Below, piece by piece: positions 1 through 12,359 of a stretch of DNA of 64,000 nt. The notes under the pieces were generated by a model. That model was not told the origin of the DNA and made no database searches. It worked only from the letters and a program-made list of their open reading frames with translations. Source of the stretch: Bursaphelenchus xylophilus (taxonomy: Eukaryota; Nematoda; Chromadorea; Rhabditida; Aphelenchoididae); assembly GCA_904066235.2 (NCBI GenBank), contig CAJFCV020000002.1:11222001-11286000 (forward strand). Direction: 5' to 3'. Every line of letters begins with the position of its first letter. The stretch's first letter is position 1. A program made the translations under genes and the position numbers.

Positions 1-6
1 TTTCAG

Positions 7-2370
7 GCCGCTACCGCCCAAACGCAGCAAATAAAATTGAACGCGAGCAAAAAAATTGATGAAGCGAACGCCTTGTTGGCCGAAAAACAGAGAAATTTGG
101 ACCAGCTGAAGGCAAATTTCACGAAGAAATTGGAAGAACAGACCAAAGACGTCGAATTGGAACTATCAACGCTGAAACAGAAGGTCTCAGAACAAGAGAA
201 TGAGCTAAAAATTGTGAAAGATGAGAAAGAAAAGATTGCCAATGAACTGGAGAAGAAGAACGAAGAATGCGGAAAAGTGAAGGCGTTGGCCGTGAAATTC
301 CGAGAGGAACTGAAATCCGCAAGGGCTCAGAAACCAGCTGGAGCTGCGGCAACGAGTGCGGCGGCTACGGCAACCCCAGCAGCGCCAGCGACAAGTTCAG
401 GTGAAAATTTGGGGATTTTGGGGGAAATTTGGGATTTTTGGCGATTTGCAAGGGATTTTTTTGAGAAAAATGGTGATTATCAGAAAGGATGGGGACTATA
501 CTGGAGAATGAAAGGGATTTCAGCCGGGGCTGGGCTTGATTTAGCACTTAAAATTCAGTTTTGGACCATATTGTACATGACATTGGAGTTTTTGTTAAAT
601 AGTGAAAATTGCAGTAATCCTGGAAGCCCCGGTATACAAAAATGAGATTATACGAGAGAGTGATGTCCAGAGTACCTAGTGGATTCCAAAAAATCCTTTT
701 AAATCTTCCTTTTTGCGGTTAAAATACGATTTTTTTAGTCTAATGTCCAATTTTCCGTGTTAGGGAAAATTTGGAATTTTTGGCGATTTGTGAAGGATTT
801 TTTTTGAGAAAAATGGTGATTATCAGAAAGAATAGGGACTATACTGGAGAATGAAGGCGATTTCAGCCGGGTCTGGACTTGATTTACCATTTAAAATTCA
901 GTTTTGGACCATGTTGTACATGACATTGGAAGAATTGGAGTTTTTCTTAAATTTCTCTGGATTTTTTGGAAGGAAATGGCTATTGTAGGGTAGAATGAGA
1001 TGTAAGATGGATTGTGAAGGGGATTATAAGTAGAGTTCAGGTTGATTTGGAGGTTAAAATATGATTCTTAGCGATATTACACTTGGTATTGAACATGGTG
1101 GAAAAAAATTGGAATTACTGTGGATTTTGATGGAATTTTAAGAATTGATGACCATTGTAGGAAAGTATAGGCCTTGTGGCGCTTTATGAAAGATGTTCGG
1201 TGGATGATTGGTCTTGTTTTAGACGTCAAAATGGCAATTTTTCATCTCCCCCACCTGATATTAGACTTTACGAAATAATTCAAAATTACAGTAATCCTAG
1301 AAGCCCCAGTGTGGAAAAATGAGATTATTACGAGAGAGTAATGTCCAGAGTACCCAGTGGATTGCAAAAAATCATTTTAAATCCTCATTTTTGCGGTTAA
1401 AATACGATTTTTCTAGGCTAATGCCCAATTTTCAGTCGTTGCCGCTTCCTTCTCCCAACCAGCGGTCTCCGCCCCGTCCAGAACAATCGAACCGCCCAAA
1501 CCCACTCCCCCTCGAGCTCAGCGTGGCCCACAAGCGGGCGTCGGCCGGGTTCAGCAACAGATCCTTCGGAATCAGGGCGCAGTTCGTGCTCCCGCGCCGG
1601 CTCAACCGCTTTACGGCCAGAATAAGGCGAGAATTCTGAAGTTGGAGGAGGAAAATAAGGTGAGGAAAGGGGAGTTGGGAAGATTGGAGGGAATAGAGAA
1701 GCTTGAGGGGAATTTAGGAGTGAATCGGAATGCCAATTTTGCAATTTTTCGTGGTGGGACCAAAATTTTTTTTTGATTTTAATTTTTTTGATGGCAAAAG
1801 TTGAATTTGATATTGTAAAATCTTAGTGAGAGCTGTAAAGAAGATTTTAGGCTTGAAAAAAATTGAATTTTACTAATTTTTTGTGGAATTTTGAGATTTT
1901 TTGAAATATTTTTTTTTTTCAAAAATTGACGAAATAAATGAAATTGTTGTTGTTATAAATTATTTAGAGGTCTTTAGAGGAAATTTTCAGCCAATTAAAA
2001 TAAGATTTTGGTGATTTTTTTTTGTGAAATTTTGATTTTTTTTCGAATTTTGAAATTTTTTTAAATTTTTTTTTTTCAGGATCTCACCACCAAACTTTCG
2101 GCCCAAACCAGCGAAGCCCAAACCCTCAAAGAGAAGCTCACAACTCTAGAATCTCAAATCAAAGAACGGGAACTGCGAATTGCGGCGTTGGAAAAGCGAA
2201 TCTCGGAATTGGAGGAGGAGAAAGAAGACCTCCAAGGCACAATTGAAGCCGACAAAATGCGCCACGAAATGGTGGAGAGCTCGTACGCCAAGGCCCGGCA
2301 AACAATCAATGAGCTGAAAGAGCAGATCAAACAATTGGAAACGGCTAAAGAGGAGATCACCCCGAATTAG
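7..2370 (+). CDS. 3' part of a coiled-coil protein, TPR/NPP-21-like (5' truncated by window)
   Basis: The window opens on a tttcag acceptor, so this is an internal-to-last stretch of a longer gene. Exons are 7-400, 1436-1659 and 2080-2370 (stop TAG), with phases 1 and 0 matching at both junctions. The translation is a heptad-rich charged coiled coil, then a low-complexity Ala/Pro/Thr linker with a Gln/Arg/Pro-rich segment, then a second coiled coil ending in EEITPN. A block of the form CGKVKALAVKFREELK resembles the region of nuclear-pore TPR proteins just after their long coiled coil; this identity is inference. Other long coiled-coil proteins would look similar. The first intron is 1035 bp and carries internal duplications. 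The gene converges on SMC2, whose stop lies about 0.8 kb downstream. Confidence 0.7.
402..1432. repeat. Interleaved duplications inside the first intron
   Basis: Two blocks are each present twice. Block A at about 402-600 recurs at 766-935 (shared phrase tggtgattatcagaaag). Block B at about 608-765 recurs at 1290-1432 (shared phrase ttgcggttaaaatacgattt). The order is A-B-A'-spacer-B'. The copies are diverged by small substitutions and indels, so they are old. No coding content is seen. Confidence 0.75.
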
Positions 2371-2460
2371 GGGGCTTGTAAGATTTGCAACGTTGTTAAT
2401 ATATTGACATTCAGATTAAATTTGGTTTATTTTTGCTCGGGATAACCGAAATCCTAAAAA

Positions 2461-2975
2461 AGTTTTTGAATTTTGAGCGTCCCGCTGAGTTTTCGAATCC
2501 TTGGCATTCTGTTTCAAGTGCTTAAAAATGCCGGAAAACCTTCAAAAAATCGTGTAGAATGCTTCTTATGACTATTACTACTTATCACACAACCTATACC
2601 GTCAAAAAAAATTTGAATTTTCATTTTCCCGCCAAGTTTTCAAATCCTTGGCATTCTGTTCCAAGGGCTTAAAAATGACGGAAACCTTCAAAAAATTGTT
2701 TAGAATGTCTCTTATGGCTATTACTACTTGTTACACTAACCTAAAACCTCAAGGTTTTTGAATTTTGAGTCTCCCGCCAAATATCTGAATCCTTGGCATT
2801 CTGTTTCAAGTGTTCTAAAAATCCCCGAAAATCTTCAAATATAATCCTGTGGGTATTACTGCTTATTACACTACCTAAATTCTCAGAAGAATGTTTGATT
2901 TTTGAATTTCCCGCCAAATTTTCAAATTCTTGGCATTCTGTTTCAAGTGCCTAAAAATGCCAGAAAATGTGCTAG
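2461..2975. repeat. Tandem repeat, four diverged units of about 150 bp, in the convergent spacer
   Basis: The phrase ccttggcattctgtttcaag or a close variant recurs at about 2500, 2650, 2795 and 2930. Each is preceded by a cccgccaa-type motif and followed by a cttaaaaatg-type motif. The array fills most of the 785 bp between the TPR-like stop and the SMC2 stop. There is no ORF of note. Confidence 0.75.
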
Positions 2976-3155
2976 TAGGTCAAGCGCAGCAAGTACCTTC
3001 CGCCACTACTTTTTTACATGCCAAATTCATCAACTTTCATTCACATTCTTCCCAAAATATTATAATATTTTGGGTTAGTCGGTGTTTTATTTACAAGCAC
3101 AAAAACCGGCAAGAAAAGAAGAGTTGTGTGAGGATCATTAAAATAAGAGGTGGGT

Positions 3156-6100
3156 TTAGCTCCGATTCTCGGTGCGCTTGATGTTGGAGGTGCCGTTGAC
3201 GAAACTCGTTCTGTAGATGATGTTTGCGTTGTTGAACATGCCCTGTTTCAGGCTGACGATGATGAATTGCGAGTTTTTGAAGTGCTTTTTGATCATTGTG
3301 CCCACATTCGCGGTGTGGCTCAGGTCGAGGGCGGCGTCCACCTCGTCCAGAATGTAGATTGGGGCGGGGTTGCACTTGAGCATGGCCAAAATTAGAGACA
3401 AGGCTACCAAACTTCGTTGACCGCCCGACAATTCGTCCAAACTCTCCTTGTAGACACCGTTGAAACCGACTTTGACCTGAAACAACGAGAAATTAGCAGT
3501 TAGTCTTCTGTTTCAACCCTATTTTAGGCAAAAAAATCTGTCGGTTTTTTTCTAGGAGGGGAAAAGGAAAGAAATTCGGGAGGAATTTAGAAGTTTAGAC
3601 CTTATTTTAGATGAAAATGGGTGCGTTTTGCGGAAATTAGTGGATGGATAAGGTTATAAAGCCGGATTACAGGTGAGAAAGATGTTAGAAGGAAGTTTAG
3701 GGAGTAAAGCGTGTGATAAGGGGGGAAGGGAGGAAACTTGACGAGAAATTGTGGGTCCGGACCTTACTTTAGATGAAAACAAGTGATTTTTGAGGAAATT
3801 AATGGATAGATAAGGCTATGAGGCTGGATTACAGTGACGGACCTGATCCAGTGACAAAAAAACGTACCATTTTGCATCCGGGAAGTATCAAAAAATGTGG
3901 CAAAATACCTCCCCTTCCAAGTGAAAAAACTCCGTTTTGAAGATCGCGCATTTCCCCTCAAGGGCGCACTTTTGAATTCGAAGTTTTTCACATGGAGAGG
4001 GAGGTATTTTGCTACATTTTTTGATACTTCCCGGATGCAAAATGGTACGTTTTTTGCCACTGGATCAAGTCCACCATTGTCCGTGCAATCCAGTGTCCTA
4101 ATCTTGTCTATCCATTAATTTCCCCAAAAATCAACTATTTTCATCTAAAGTAAGGTCCGGACCCGCAATTTCTCGTCAAGTTTCCTCCCTCTTCCCTTCT
4201 ATCACATACTTTACTCTCTAAACTTTCTTCCACCATCTTTTTCGCCCATAATACGGCTTCCTAACCTATCCATCCACTAATTTCCCAAAAATCACCCATT
4301 TCCACCTAAAATAAGGTCGAAACTCCTAAATTCCTCTCGAATTTCTTTCCCTTTTCCCTTCCATCACACGCTTTACTCTCTAAACTTCCTTCCACCATCC
4401 TTCTCACCTGTAATTCGGCTTCCTAACCTTATCCATCCACTAATTTCCTAAAAATCACCAGTTTTCACCTAAAATAAGGTCGAAACTCCTAAATTCCTCA
4501 CAAATTTTCCTCCTTTTTTCCTTTCATCATACACTTTACACCCTAAACTTTCTTCCACTATCATTCTTATGTGCAATCCAGCTTCCTATTCTTTTTTCTC
4601 AACAAATTTCCTAAAAATCACCCATTTTCACCTAAAATAAGGTCGAAACTCCTACATTCCCCTCAAATTTTCCTCCCTTTTCCCTTCTATCATACACTTT
4701 ACTCTCTAAACTTCCTTCCACCATCTCTCTCACCTGTAATCCGGCTTCCAGATCATGTCTATCGACCGGTTTCAACGTTGCACATGCGCCGGGCAACAGA
4801 GTCGAAAAAATGCCTCCAAAATTCACACTGATGGTCTCGAACGCTCGGACAAGCTCGCGTTCCTTTTCACTGTCAATTTCCGAGATCATTTCTTGGAGGC
4901 GCTCGCGTTCCGCCAGCAAATTTTGATGTTTTCCCTCGAGAACAAGGACATGCTCCTCCTGTTCGGACAAATTCTTCATGGCGTTCATGTTGACGCGTTG
5001 TTCGAGTTCTTTTCGTCGAGTTTTGATGTGGTCAATCTCTCGGAGCACCGAATCGACGGTTTTGGTGCGGAAATCGTACTCCGTGCCCGGTTTGTTGAAG
5101 TGTTTTTTCTCTTCCTCCAGCCAGGAATGGGTGCGCATGAGGACGGCACCCTAAAACATGGAGTGTAAATCAGTCAGTAAGGCTATATACATCATCCCCA
5201 ACGAATTTTTCGACTTCAAAACAGCAAAAAACATAAAAAATTGCCTAAAATAAGGTCAAAAACCACAAAAGGTCATAAAAATTTTTAAAATCATTGAAAT
5301 TCGGCAAAAATATAACGTGTAAATCAATCTACACTCTATTAAACAAGATCCCAGATACAAACGAACCCTTAAACCACCAAAAAAAATTTTTTTCTTACCT
5401 AAACTAAGGTAAAAATCATTAAAAAATCATCTAGAATAAGGTCCAAATGCCACCTAACCCCTCTCAAATCCTCTGTAATGCCTTCTAACTTCATTTCCTT
5501 TATTTTAAAAGCTTCTACAACCCATAACTCTCCAAAAAATCATCAAAATAACCTAAAATAAGGTCCCAACTCTCAAAAAATCATCGAAAACAAGGTTCAA
5601 ATGCCATTTTACCCCTCTCAAACTTGTTTTAATGCCTTGTAATTTAATTTCCCTTACTTCAAAAGCTTCTCAACCCCATAACTACCCAAAAAATCATCAA
5701 AAACACCTAAAATAAGGTCCGAACTCTCAAAAAGTCATCAAAAATAATGTCCAAGCCCATCTATGACCCCTAAATCCCCTCCAATCTCCTCTTAACTTAC
5801 TCTCCCTTCAGCTTCATTCCTCTTCTTCTTCAAATCATCCACATCTCGTTTGAAATTTGCTCCGGACTGCTCCAGCTCTCGGATTTCTTTCTTACAGCCG
5901 TCGATTTGTTCGATAACTCTTCGGATTTCGGCTTCCTTTTCGCGGACCTCCTTCTGCTTGGCTTTCAGGTTGTCGGCGATCTCTTTGACGAATCCGTCCG
6001 CGAATTCGAGGGCTTGTTTTAGGACCTCCAGCTCCTGGTTCAGGGTCTCCAAGGCGCGCTGATTCTGGGCGATTTGCTCGGTTTGGGTGAGGATCGCGGC

Positions 6101-9100
6101 CTCCGTGTCTTCCACGTCCTTCCTGAAGACAAAACATGGGGTTAACAACACAAATTGATCAAAAATTAGCTTATTGTAGACTTTTTGGAAATTTTTTTTT
6201 GCAAAAAAAGTACTTCTATTTGAAACGACTTTTTGGGAGAAATTTGAGATTTTTCGAATTTTTTTGGGTTTTTTTGGCGGAAATTGGGAGAAAGAAGGTG
6301 TTTCTTGGGTAAAATACGTTAGATCGAGATAATGGAAAATATTAATGTCTATGAAGAAGAGGATTCTTTGCGATTGGAAGTGATTTTTTGAGAGAAATTT
6401 AAGGTTTTTTTGGAAATTTTGGCGATTTTTGGTAAAAAAGTGGGGAAAAGCTTGATTTTGAGAGAAATAGAGTCAAAATAAGAGTGATTTTGAGAGTTCA
6501 CGGTCTGAAAGTTGGTAATTTAGTGCGAGTTTGATGATCGTTGTAATCATCAAACTCCTACTAAATTACCCATTTTTAGACCATCAACTCTAAAAATAAC
6601 TCTTATTTTGACCCAATTTCCCTCAAAATCAAGCCTTTCCCCCTCCTTTTCCCCAAAAATCGCCAAAATTTCCAAAAAAATCTCAAATTTCTCTCAAAAA
6701 ATCACTTCCAATCGCAAAGAATCCTCTTCTTCATAGACTTCACTATCCTCCATTTGCTCGAACTAACCTATTTCACCCAAAAAATCTTCTTTTTTCCCCA
6801 TTTTTCGCCAAACCCCCAAAAATTTCCAAAAAATCTCAAATTTCTCTCAAAAAATCGTTTCAAATCCCCAAAAACCGTCTTACTTGGCCACCTCCAGGTC
6901 CTGTACTCTCTTATCACCGGCCGAGTCTCTCTTTCTGAGGATTGTTTCCGCTTCTTTCAGCTTGAATTCGGCCTTTCTTCGCTCCTCCTCTCGATACTTC
7001 TTTTCATTCCTCTTTTTCTCCTGTAATTCCTTCAATTCGTCCTTCAATTGGTTTAGGACCGGTTCAAGTTCTCGGATTTTGGCCTCACTCTCTTGGATTC
7101 GGGCTTCGGCGTCGTCGATCTCTCGCTGGAGTCGGGCGTGTTTATCGCTTTCAAGGGTGATGTTGATGATGTTAATCTTTTCTTTGAGGTCCTCCAGCTG
7201 AACCATGGCGCCTTCATTCTGTCTTCTCTTCGAATCGTATTCAGTGAGGTAGGCTGGAATGATTTTAGGCGTGAAAATCAAAAAAAAAATCCAAAAAATT
7301 TTGTAAAATCCTGATAATCTTGGATCCCAGCACGAAAACTTTTTTTTTCTTTTTAAAAACCCAAAATATCATAAATTCAATAAAAAATCAATATAAAAAT
7401 TCCGTATATGCTCAAATACTTCAAATTCCGCGACAATTACAGCCTTTTTTTACAATTTTAGGTCTCACCACGAAAACCTGAAAATCTCAAAAACTGCTCC
7501 AACATTTTTTTGGGTCTTCTATTGACTCTCTGGTCTCACCCCAAAGCCAATTACGGCATAAATCTTCGTTTGCAAGCAATTTTTGGCATTTTCAAGTTTT
7601 CGTGGTGGGACCCAAAATCATTTACTAATCAGCGGGTCATGAACCGGGATTATTAAAAATGTTATACTAGGTCGTTCGTAAATCTGCTGGAGTGATTTCT
7701 GCGGCATGCACTGTGAAAAAAACAAAGATTCACCTTGCATTGTGAAATTTCTTGTTTTTTGCACATTGCATGTCGCAGAAATCACTCTAGCAGCTTTACG
7801 AACAAACTAGTATAACATTTTTAATGATCCCACTTTATGATCGGCATTCTACAACCCTTCTCTTGCAAAAAATCACTTTTGTTTTTTTCTCACTTCAACT
7901 TCTTCGTGGTGGGACCCAAAAAAATCCCAAAAAGCATTCCAAATATCATTTTCAACCCAAACTTCCGCCTCTATTCTACTCCAACTCACCCGTAATGCTC
8001 CTTAATTCATGTTCAATCTCTCGGATTCTTCGATTCCCCTCAAAACACTCATTCAACGCCCTCAGGCATCGTCCTTTATTCCCTGTGCCTCCGCCCGACA
8101 ACACACCGTCGGGGCGGAAGTCTTCGCCGTCCAGGGTCACTACTCTCGTGTGCACTTGATGATCAAAGCACACTTCTCTGGCGCGATTCATGTCCGTGCA
8201 GATCAGCATTGAGCCCAGCGCGAATTCGACCGCTTTCCGGATGTCCGGGCTGAACTCCACGAGGTCGATGGCGCGATATACGTGGCCCTCGCCCACCAGC
8301 TGGACGGCACGTTGGTATTGGCGGTCCCCGACCGTGCGCGACTGAATATCGTCCAGCGGGATGAAGACCACGCGGCGTTCCAGCTGGCCCGATTTCAGGA
8401 GGTTTTTGGCCGTGTTTTTGTAGCGCACAATCACGGAGCTGATCTGAATTAAAGCAGGACTAATATGCGGTAGTTTTATATCCTTTACGGGCAATATTAA
8501 AGGGGTTTGGCCTGATTTTGGGGACTTATTCACCTTACAGTGGGGGGACCTGATCCAGTGGCAAAAAACGTACCATTTTGCGTCCAGGAAGTGTCAAAAA
8601 ATGTGGCAAAATACCTCCCTCTCCAAGTGAAAAAACTCAGATTTCAAAAGCGAACCCGCTCATTTTATGAGGAAAAAGGGCGCGCCCTTCAAAAACAAAG
8701 TTTTTTTCACTTGGAGAGGGAAGCATTTTGCCACATTTTTGATACTTCCCGGATGCAAAATGGTACGTTTTTTGACACTGGGTCAGGTCCTCCACTGTAT
8801 TATGGACTCATTTGATAAAAATTGTTTCTTTTAGGGCCAATTCTAATATAAACCCATCAGAAACAGTATTTGTGAACCGTAAGGCAACTTTTCAAGGCAT
8901 TTTACAGACTGTGGACCTGATTTTTCAAAATTTTTTATCGATCTTGACCTTACAGAGACGGATCTGATCCAGTAGCAAAAAACGAATCATTTTGCATCCG
9001 GGAAGCATCAAAAATGTGGCAAAATGCTTCCCTCTCCAACTAAAAAACTCCGTTTTGAACTGCGCCCTCACAAAAAGAGCGGGTGCCCTTTTGAAATCGG

Positions 9101-12100
9101 AGTTTTTTCACTTGGAGAGGGAAGCATTTTGCCACATTTTTGATACTTCCCGGATGCAAAATGGTACGTTTTTTGCCACTGGATCAGGTCCACCACTGTA
9201 CCCTGATTTGATAAAAATTGTTGCTTTTAAGGCCAATTGTAATATACATCCAGTGGAAACAGTATGAATAAAACGTAAAAAAAACTACTGAAGACATTTC
9301 ACAGAGTGTGGACCCCATTTTTCAAAATTTTTTGGTACTTTTGACCTTATTTTAGATTTTTCTTGATATTCTCAAGCTTTGACGTCTGTGATGCAATCCA
9401 AAACAAGTTCAAAATCCTCTGTAATCAATATGAAAAATATTATTAAACATTCTAAACTTATTTCAAACCATCTTCATTAATTTTTCACCTTATTATAGGT
9501 TAATTTCCTTATTTTTTTTTTTTGAATGATTTTTTTCAAGCAGTAACTCCCAAAAAATATATCATTCATCCTCCACAAGGAACGTGAAGAAGCTACAAAC
9601 ACATTTCAATTCATTTCCATTCAATTTTCATCACTTTTCGACCTTACTTTAGGTTAATCCTAGTCCTTCTCCCAAACCCCCCTAAACCCTTACATTCCCA
9701 CCGATAGCGGTCTCAATGGCCGTTGCAAATCGCTCGTCCTTCAACTTGATTTGTTTTCCCAGGACGCCGATCACCTCGTCTTGCTGTACCACGCCTCTGG
9801 GACAGTTAAAAGACAGATAAGCAAAGTCCCAGTCCAATTTTTGAATTTTGTGTTTCAGCTCTTCGTGTTCGTTTTTCAGCATCTGGGCATTATCGCGGTC
9901 TCTGCGGAAGCGCTCCGGGTCCAAGTTCACGGCAGCTAGGCGCTCTTCTAAGGCCGCTTTTCGGCGTTCCAGCTCGGTTTTCTCGGCTAGGAGAGCTGTT
10001 TGTGGGGGACAGGACTTGATCTCTCGGGATTTTTCGACTATGGCTGGACGAAGGTCGGAGATTACATTATTCGCACGTTGTTTTTCCGTCTCCATTCGAT
10101 TGACTTCAGTGCTTTTTTCTGCAAAAATATGAAAATTAGAAAAAAATTATATTACACTTGAAAAAATCGATCAAATTTGTTGCTGAAAAAGACCTTGGAC
10201 ACCATAAAAATTCATTTTACGACCAATGAGGCTCATTGCAAAGAAAAATTCATCAGATTTTTTTACTTATTTATATTACACTAGACAAAAATAATCTAAA
10301 TCATGACTAAAAAGGCCTTCAACAGCACTAAAAAATCATCAAAAATACTTGATCTATTATTCTACAGCAAAAGAATATCAAATTTTATAATTTTTCGACA
10401 AAATTTTACCTTACACTAGGTATATCATCTAAAATAATATAAATTTTCCCCGTTAAAACATCTATAATCAGGTGCATACTTAACAAAATGACCTTATATG
10501 TCCACAAACATGTATTTTACCCTCAAATTAATTAGAAAACCAGCTCCTTCCATCTCATCTTACCCATGATCATCTGGTCCAAAGATGCTTCTTTTCCATC
10601 CGCGCCAACCGTCATTCCTTTATCCAATGCGTCCAGAACAGCTTTGGCTTTCTCTCTGTCCGCTTCAGCTTTCTGGAACATCTCCACTTCCTTTCCTGTG
10701 TTCGATTCCAGCTTCGTGAGCTTGGTCTTCTTCTGTTCTAATGATTTTTTGTCCTAAAATTTCAAAATCCAAATCAAATCCAAAAAATTTACCATGATAA
10801 TGTTCTGTTCAAGCTTCTTGATCTCTCGGTTCACATCTTCCACCTCCTCTTCTTTGGCTTTCTTCTTACTTTGAGCTTCCACTTGACCTGATGCCTTCTC
10901 CTCAACTTCTCGTTTCAGCTCATCTCTTTCTTGACCAAGCAGCTGAAAATATTTTCTCTTAGCCGTTTCATGACCTAAACTTCAAATAGCAACAATAAAA
11001 TGACTTACTTGAAGATCACTCTCCATGTTCTGTTGTTCTCCTTGCAATTCGGCTATCTGATTTTTCTTTTGCTCCACCATCTCGGCACGGCGCTCGTTTT
11101 CCTCCGTTTTTTCGGCAATCCGACGATTACATTTTTCGACTAGTCTCTAAACATCAAAACATTCAAATTTCAAGAGAGAAATTTGGAAAAAAATTAAAAA
11201 AATTACTCACCTCACACGTGTAATATTCAATACAATGAAGCAAGTGGTTCTGCTGTTCTTCATCGTTTCCCAACCTTACAAATTCATCGTAGAGGTCCTT
11301 TTCGGAATTCAACTTGTTAATTCGAGGTCTGAGTTCTTCTTCCATTATCTGGAATTGAAAAAATTGGAAAAATGGTCAAAACTTTAGATAAAAATTAGAT
11401 TTTAGTATAATTTACCACCAAAAATTGTGGTAAAAACCGTTGTAAAAAAGTTATGACATAATACTGATTACTCTGACACCAAAATCAATCGCAAAATCGA
11501 CGATTCAGATCCATTTCTAACAATTTCTAGATCAAGCTCATCTAAAGTAATATAATCATCTCCCAGACATCGGTAATCGCAAATATGATATAAAATATAA
11601 CCCATACTTAAAGCAGACAACATATTTTAGCTATTTCAATCTCTTACTCGATTAATCTCCCTCATTTTCTCCTCCTTTTTCTCCAAAGTTGTCATTGCAC
11701 TCTTCCTCTTTGCCTCATAAACTCGAACTCCCGCTGCTTCCTCAACCATGTACAGAACTTGTCGCGGAGTCATATTCAGCACTTTGGTGACCCGACCTTG
11801 CATGATCAAAAAGTGAGGGTTATTCACATTCATCGCACAGGTGTTGAAGAGGTTCTGGACTTTGGTCACATTCGCAACTACATTGTTAATATGATAAGTG
11901 ACTTTGCCGTTGAGGACAATCTGAAAATGGGACGAAATTGGTATTGGTAGAAAGCTGAAGCTATAATCTTCCCTTGACATCCATTTCAGCCAGAATTTTC
12001 TTCTTCTAAACATTGAAAAAAACGAAAAAAATATTACCCACCTGTTTTTTAACGACCAAAATGTTTTGATCCTCAAATCCAATTGGCTTGTGTTTTGGAT

Positions 12101-12359
12101 CACTGTTGTCGAAGGTTATAGTGACTGTGGCTTTCGTAACACCTCCTTGACCTTTCTTGAAGACCAGATCTTCGTTATTCTGAGCTCGAATCCAAGTTAA
12201 ATTTGTGATACCCAACAAGAAACAAATGGCATCCAAAACATTTGATTTTCCGGAGCCATTCAGTCCAGTGATGGCGTTAAATTCGGGATCGAGATCTTCA
12301 AGACATTGATATTGCCCGTAGGATTTGAAGCCGTCAATTTCAATCTTTATTATCCTCAT
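3156..12359 (-). CDS. SMC2: Condensin core ATPase SMC2
   Basis: SMC2 pairs with SMC4 to form the condensin ATPase that compacts mitotic chromosomes (in Caenorhabditis, MIX-1 also serves dosage compensation). Twelve exons, in coding order: 12359-12042, 11920-11648, 11348-11211, 11146-11009, 10942-10793, 10753-10564, 10118-9694, 8443-7990, 7253-6884, 6122-5801, 5150-4734, 3476-3156. They total 3516 bp (1171 residues), close to the ~1200 usual for the family, and all phases agree. Visible parts are Walker A GLNGSGKS (residues 32-39), a first coiled coil, the hinge around residues 500-680 ending in a [12 protein letters not shown] block, a second coiled coil, the signature LSGGQRSL and Walker [12 protein letters not shown]. 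The start ATG follows tttcag-ctcaaa, a probable spliced-leader acceptor. Several introns are swollen by palindromic repeats. Confidence 0.96.
3540..4735. repeat. Repeat complex filling SMC2 intron 11: tandem units and an inverted arm around a hairpin MITE
   Basis: To the right of the MITE (4082-4735) are about four tandem units of ~155 bp, each holding cctaaaataaggtcgaaact or close variants and a copy of the exon 11/intron junction (cacctgtaatccggcttcc). To the left (3540-3830) the same unit lies in inverted orientation (aagccggattacaggtgag at about 3660). The MITE at 3832-4081 sits between the two arms. Confidence 0.75.
3832..4081. mobile_element. Hairpin MITE family 1, copy 1 (SMC2 intron 11)
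   Basis: Near-complete palindrome starting ta-CAGTGACGGACC and ending in a decayed ccaccattgt. Both arms carry the family motif gcatccgggaagtatcaaaa. The right terminus has lost the usual CACTG-ta. Confidence 0.8.
6215..6870. repeat. Whole-intron palindrome in SMC2 intron 9
   Basis: Inverted repeat centred near 6545. The left arm (for example atgaagaagaggattctttg at about 6350) is mirrored by caaagaatcctcttcttcat at about 6715. Outer parts (gggagaaatttgagattttt against aaaaaatctcaaatttctct) reach nearly to both splice sites. Arm divergence is modest. There is no terminal ta-CAGTG as in the MITEs. Confidence 0.8.
7667..7810. mobile_element. Mariner-like MITE (SMC2 intron 8)
   Basis: Terminal inverted repeats ta-CTAGGTCGTTCGTAAA and TTTACGAACAAACTAG-ta, with TA on both sides. 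The interior carries mirrored cactgtg-type motifs. The same termini occur at 15667-15860, where the element is longer, and at 21912, where a transposase relic is attached. Confidence 0.75.
8538..8797. mobile_element. Hairpin MITE family 1, copy 2 (SMC2 intron 7)
   Basis: Starts ta-CAGTGGGGGGACC and ends TCCTCCACTG-ta, palindromic throughout. It lies in a locally duplicated block with copy 3. Confidence 0.85.
8953..9198. mobile_element. Hairpin MITE family 1, copy 3 (SMC2 intron 7)
   Basis: Starts ta-CAGAGACGGATC and ends CCACCACTG-ta. The ~150 bp after copy 2 (8810-8950) and after copy 3 (9208-9350) are similar to each other (shared gatttttcaaaattttt), so MITE plus flank was duplicated in tandem. 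Confidence 0.85.
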
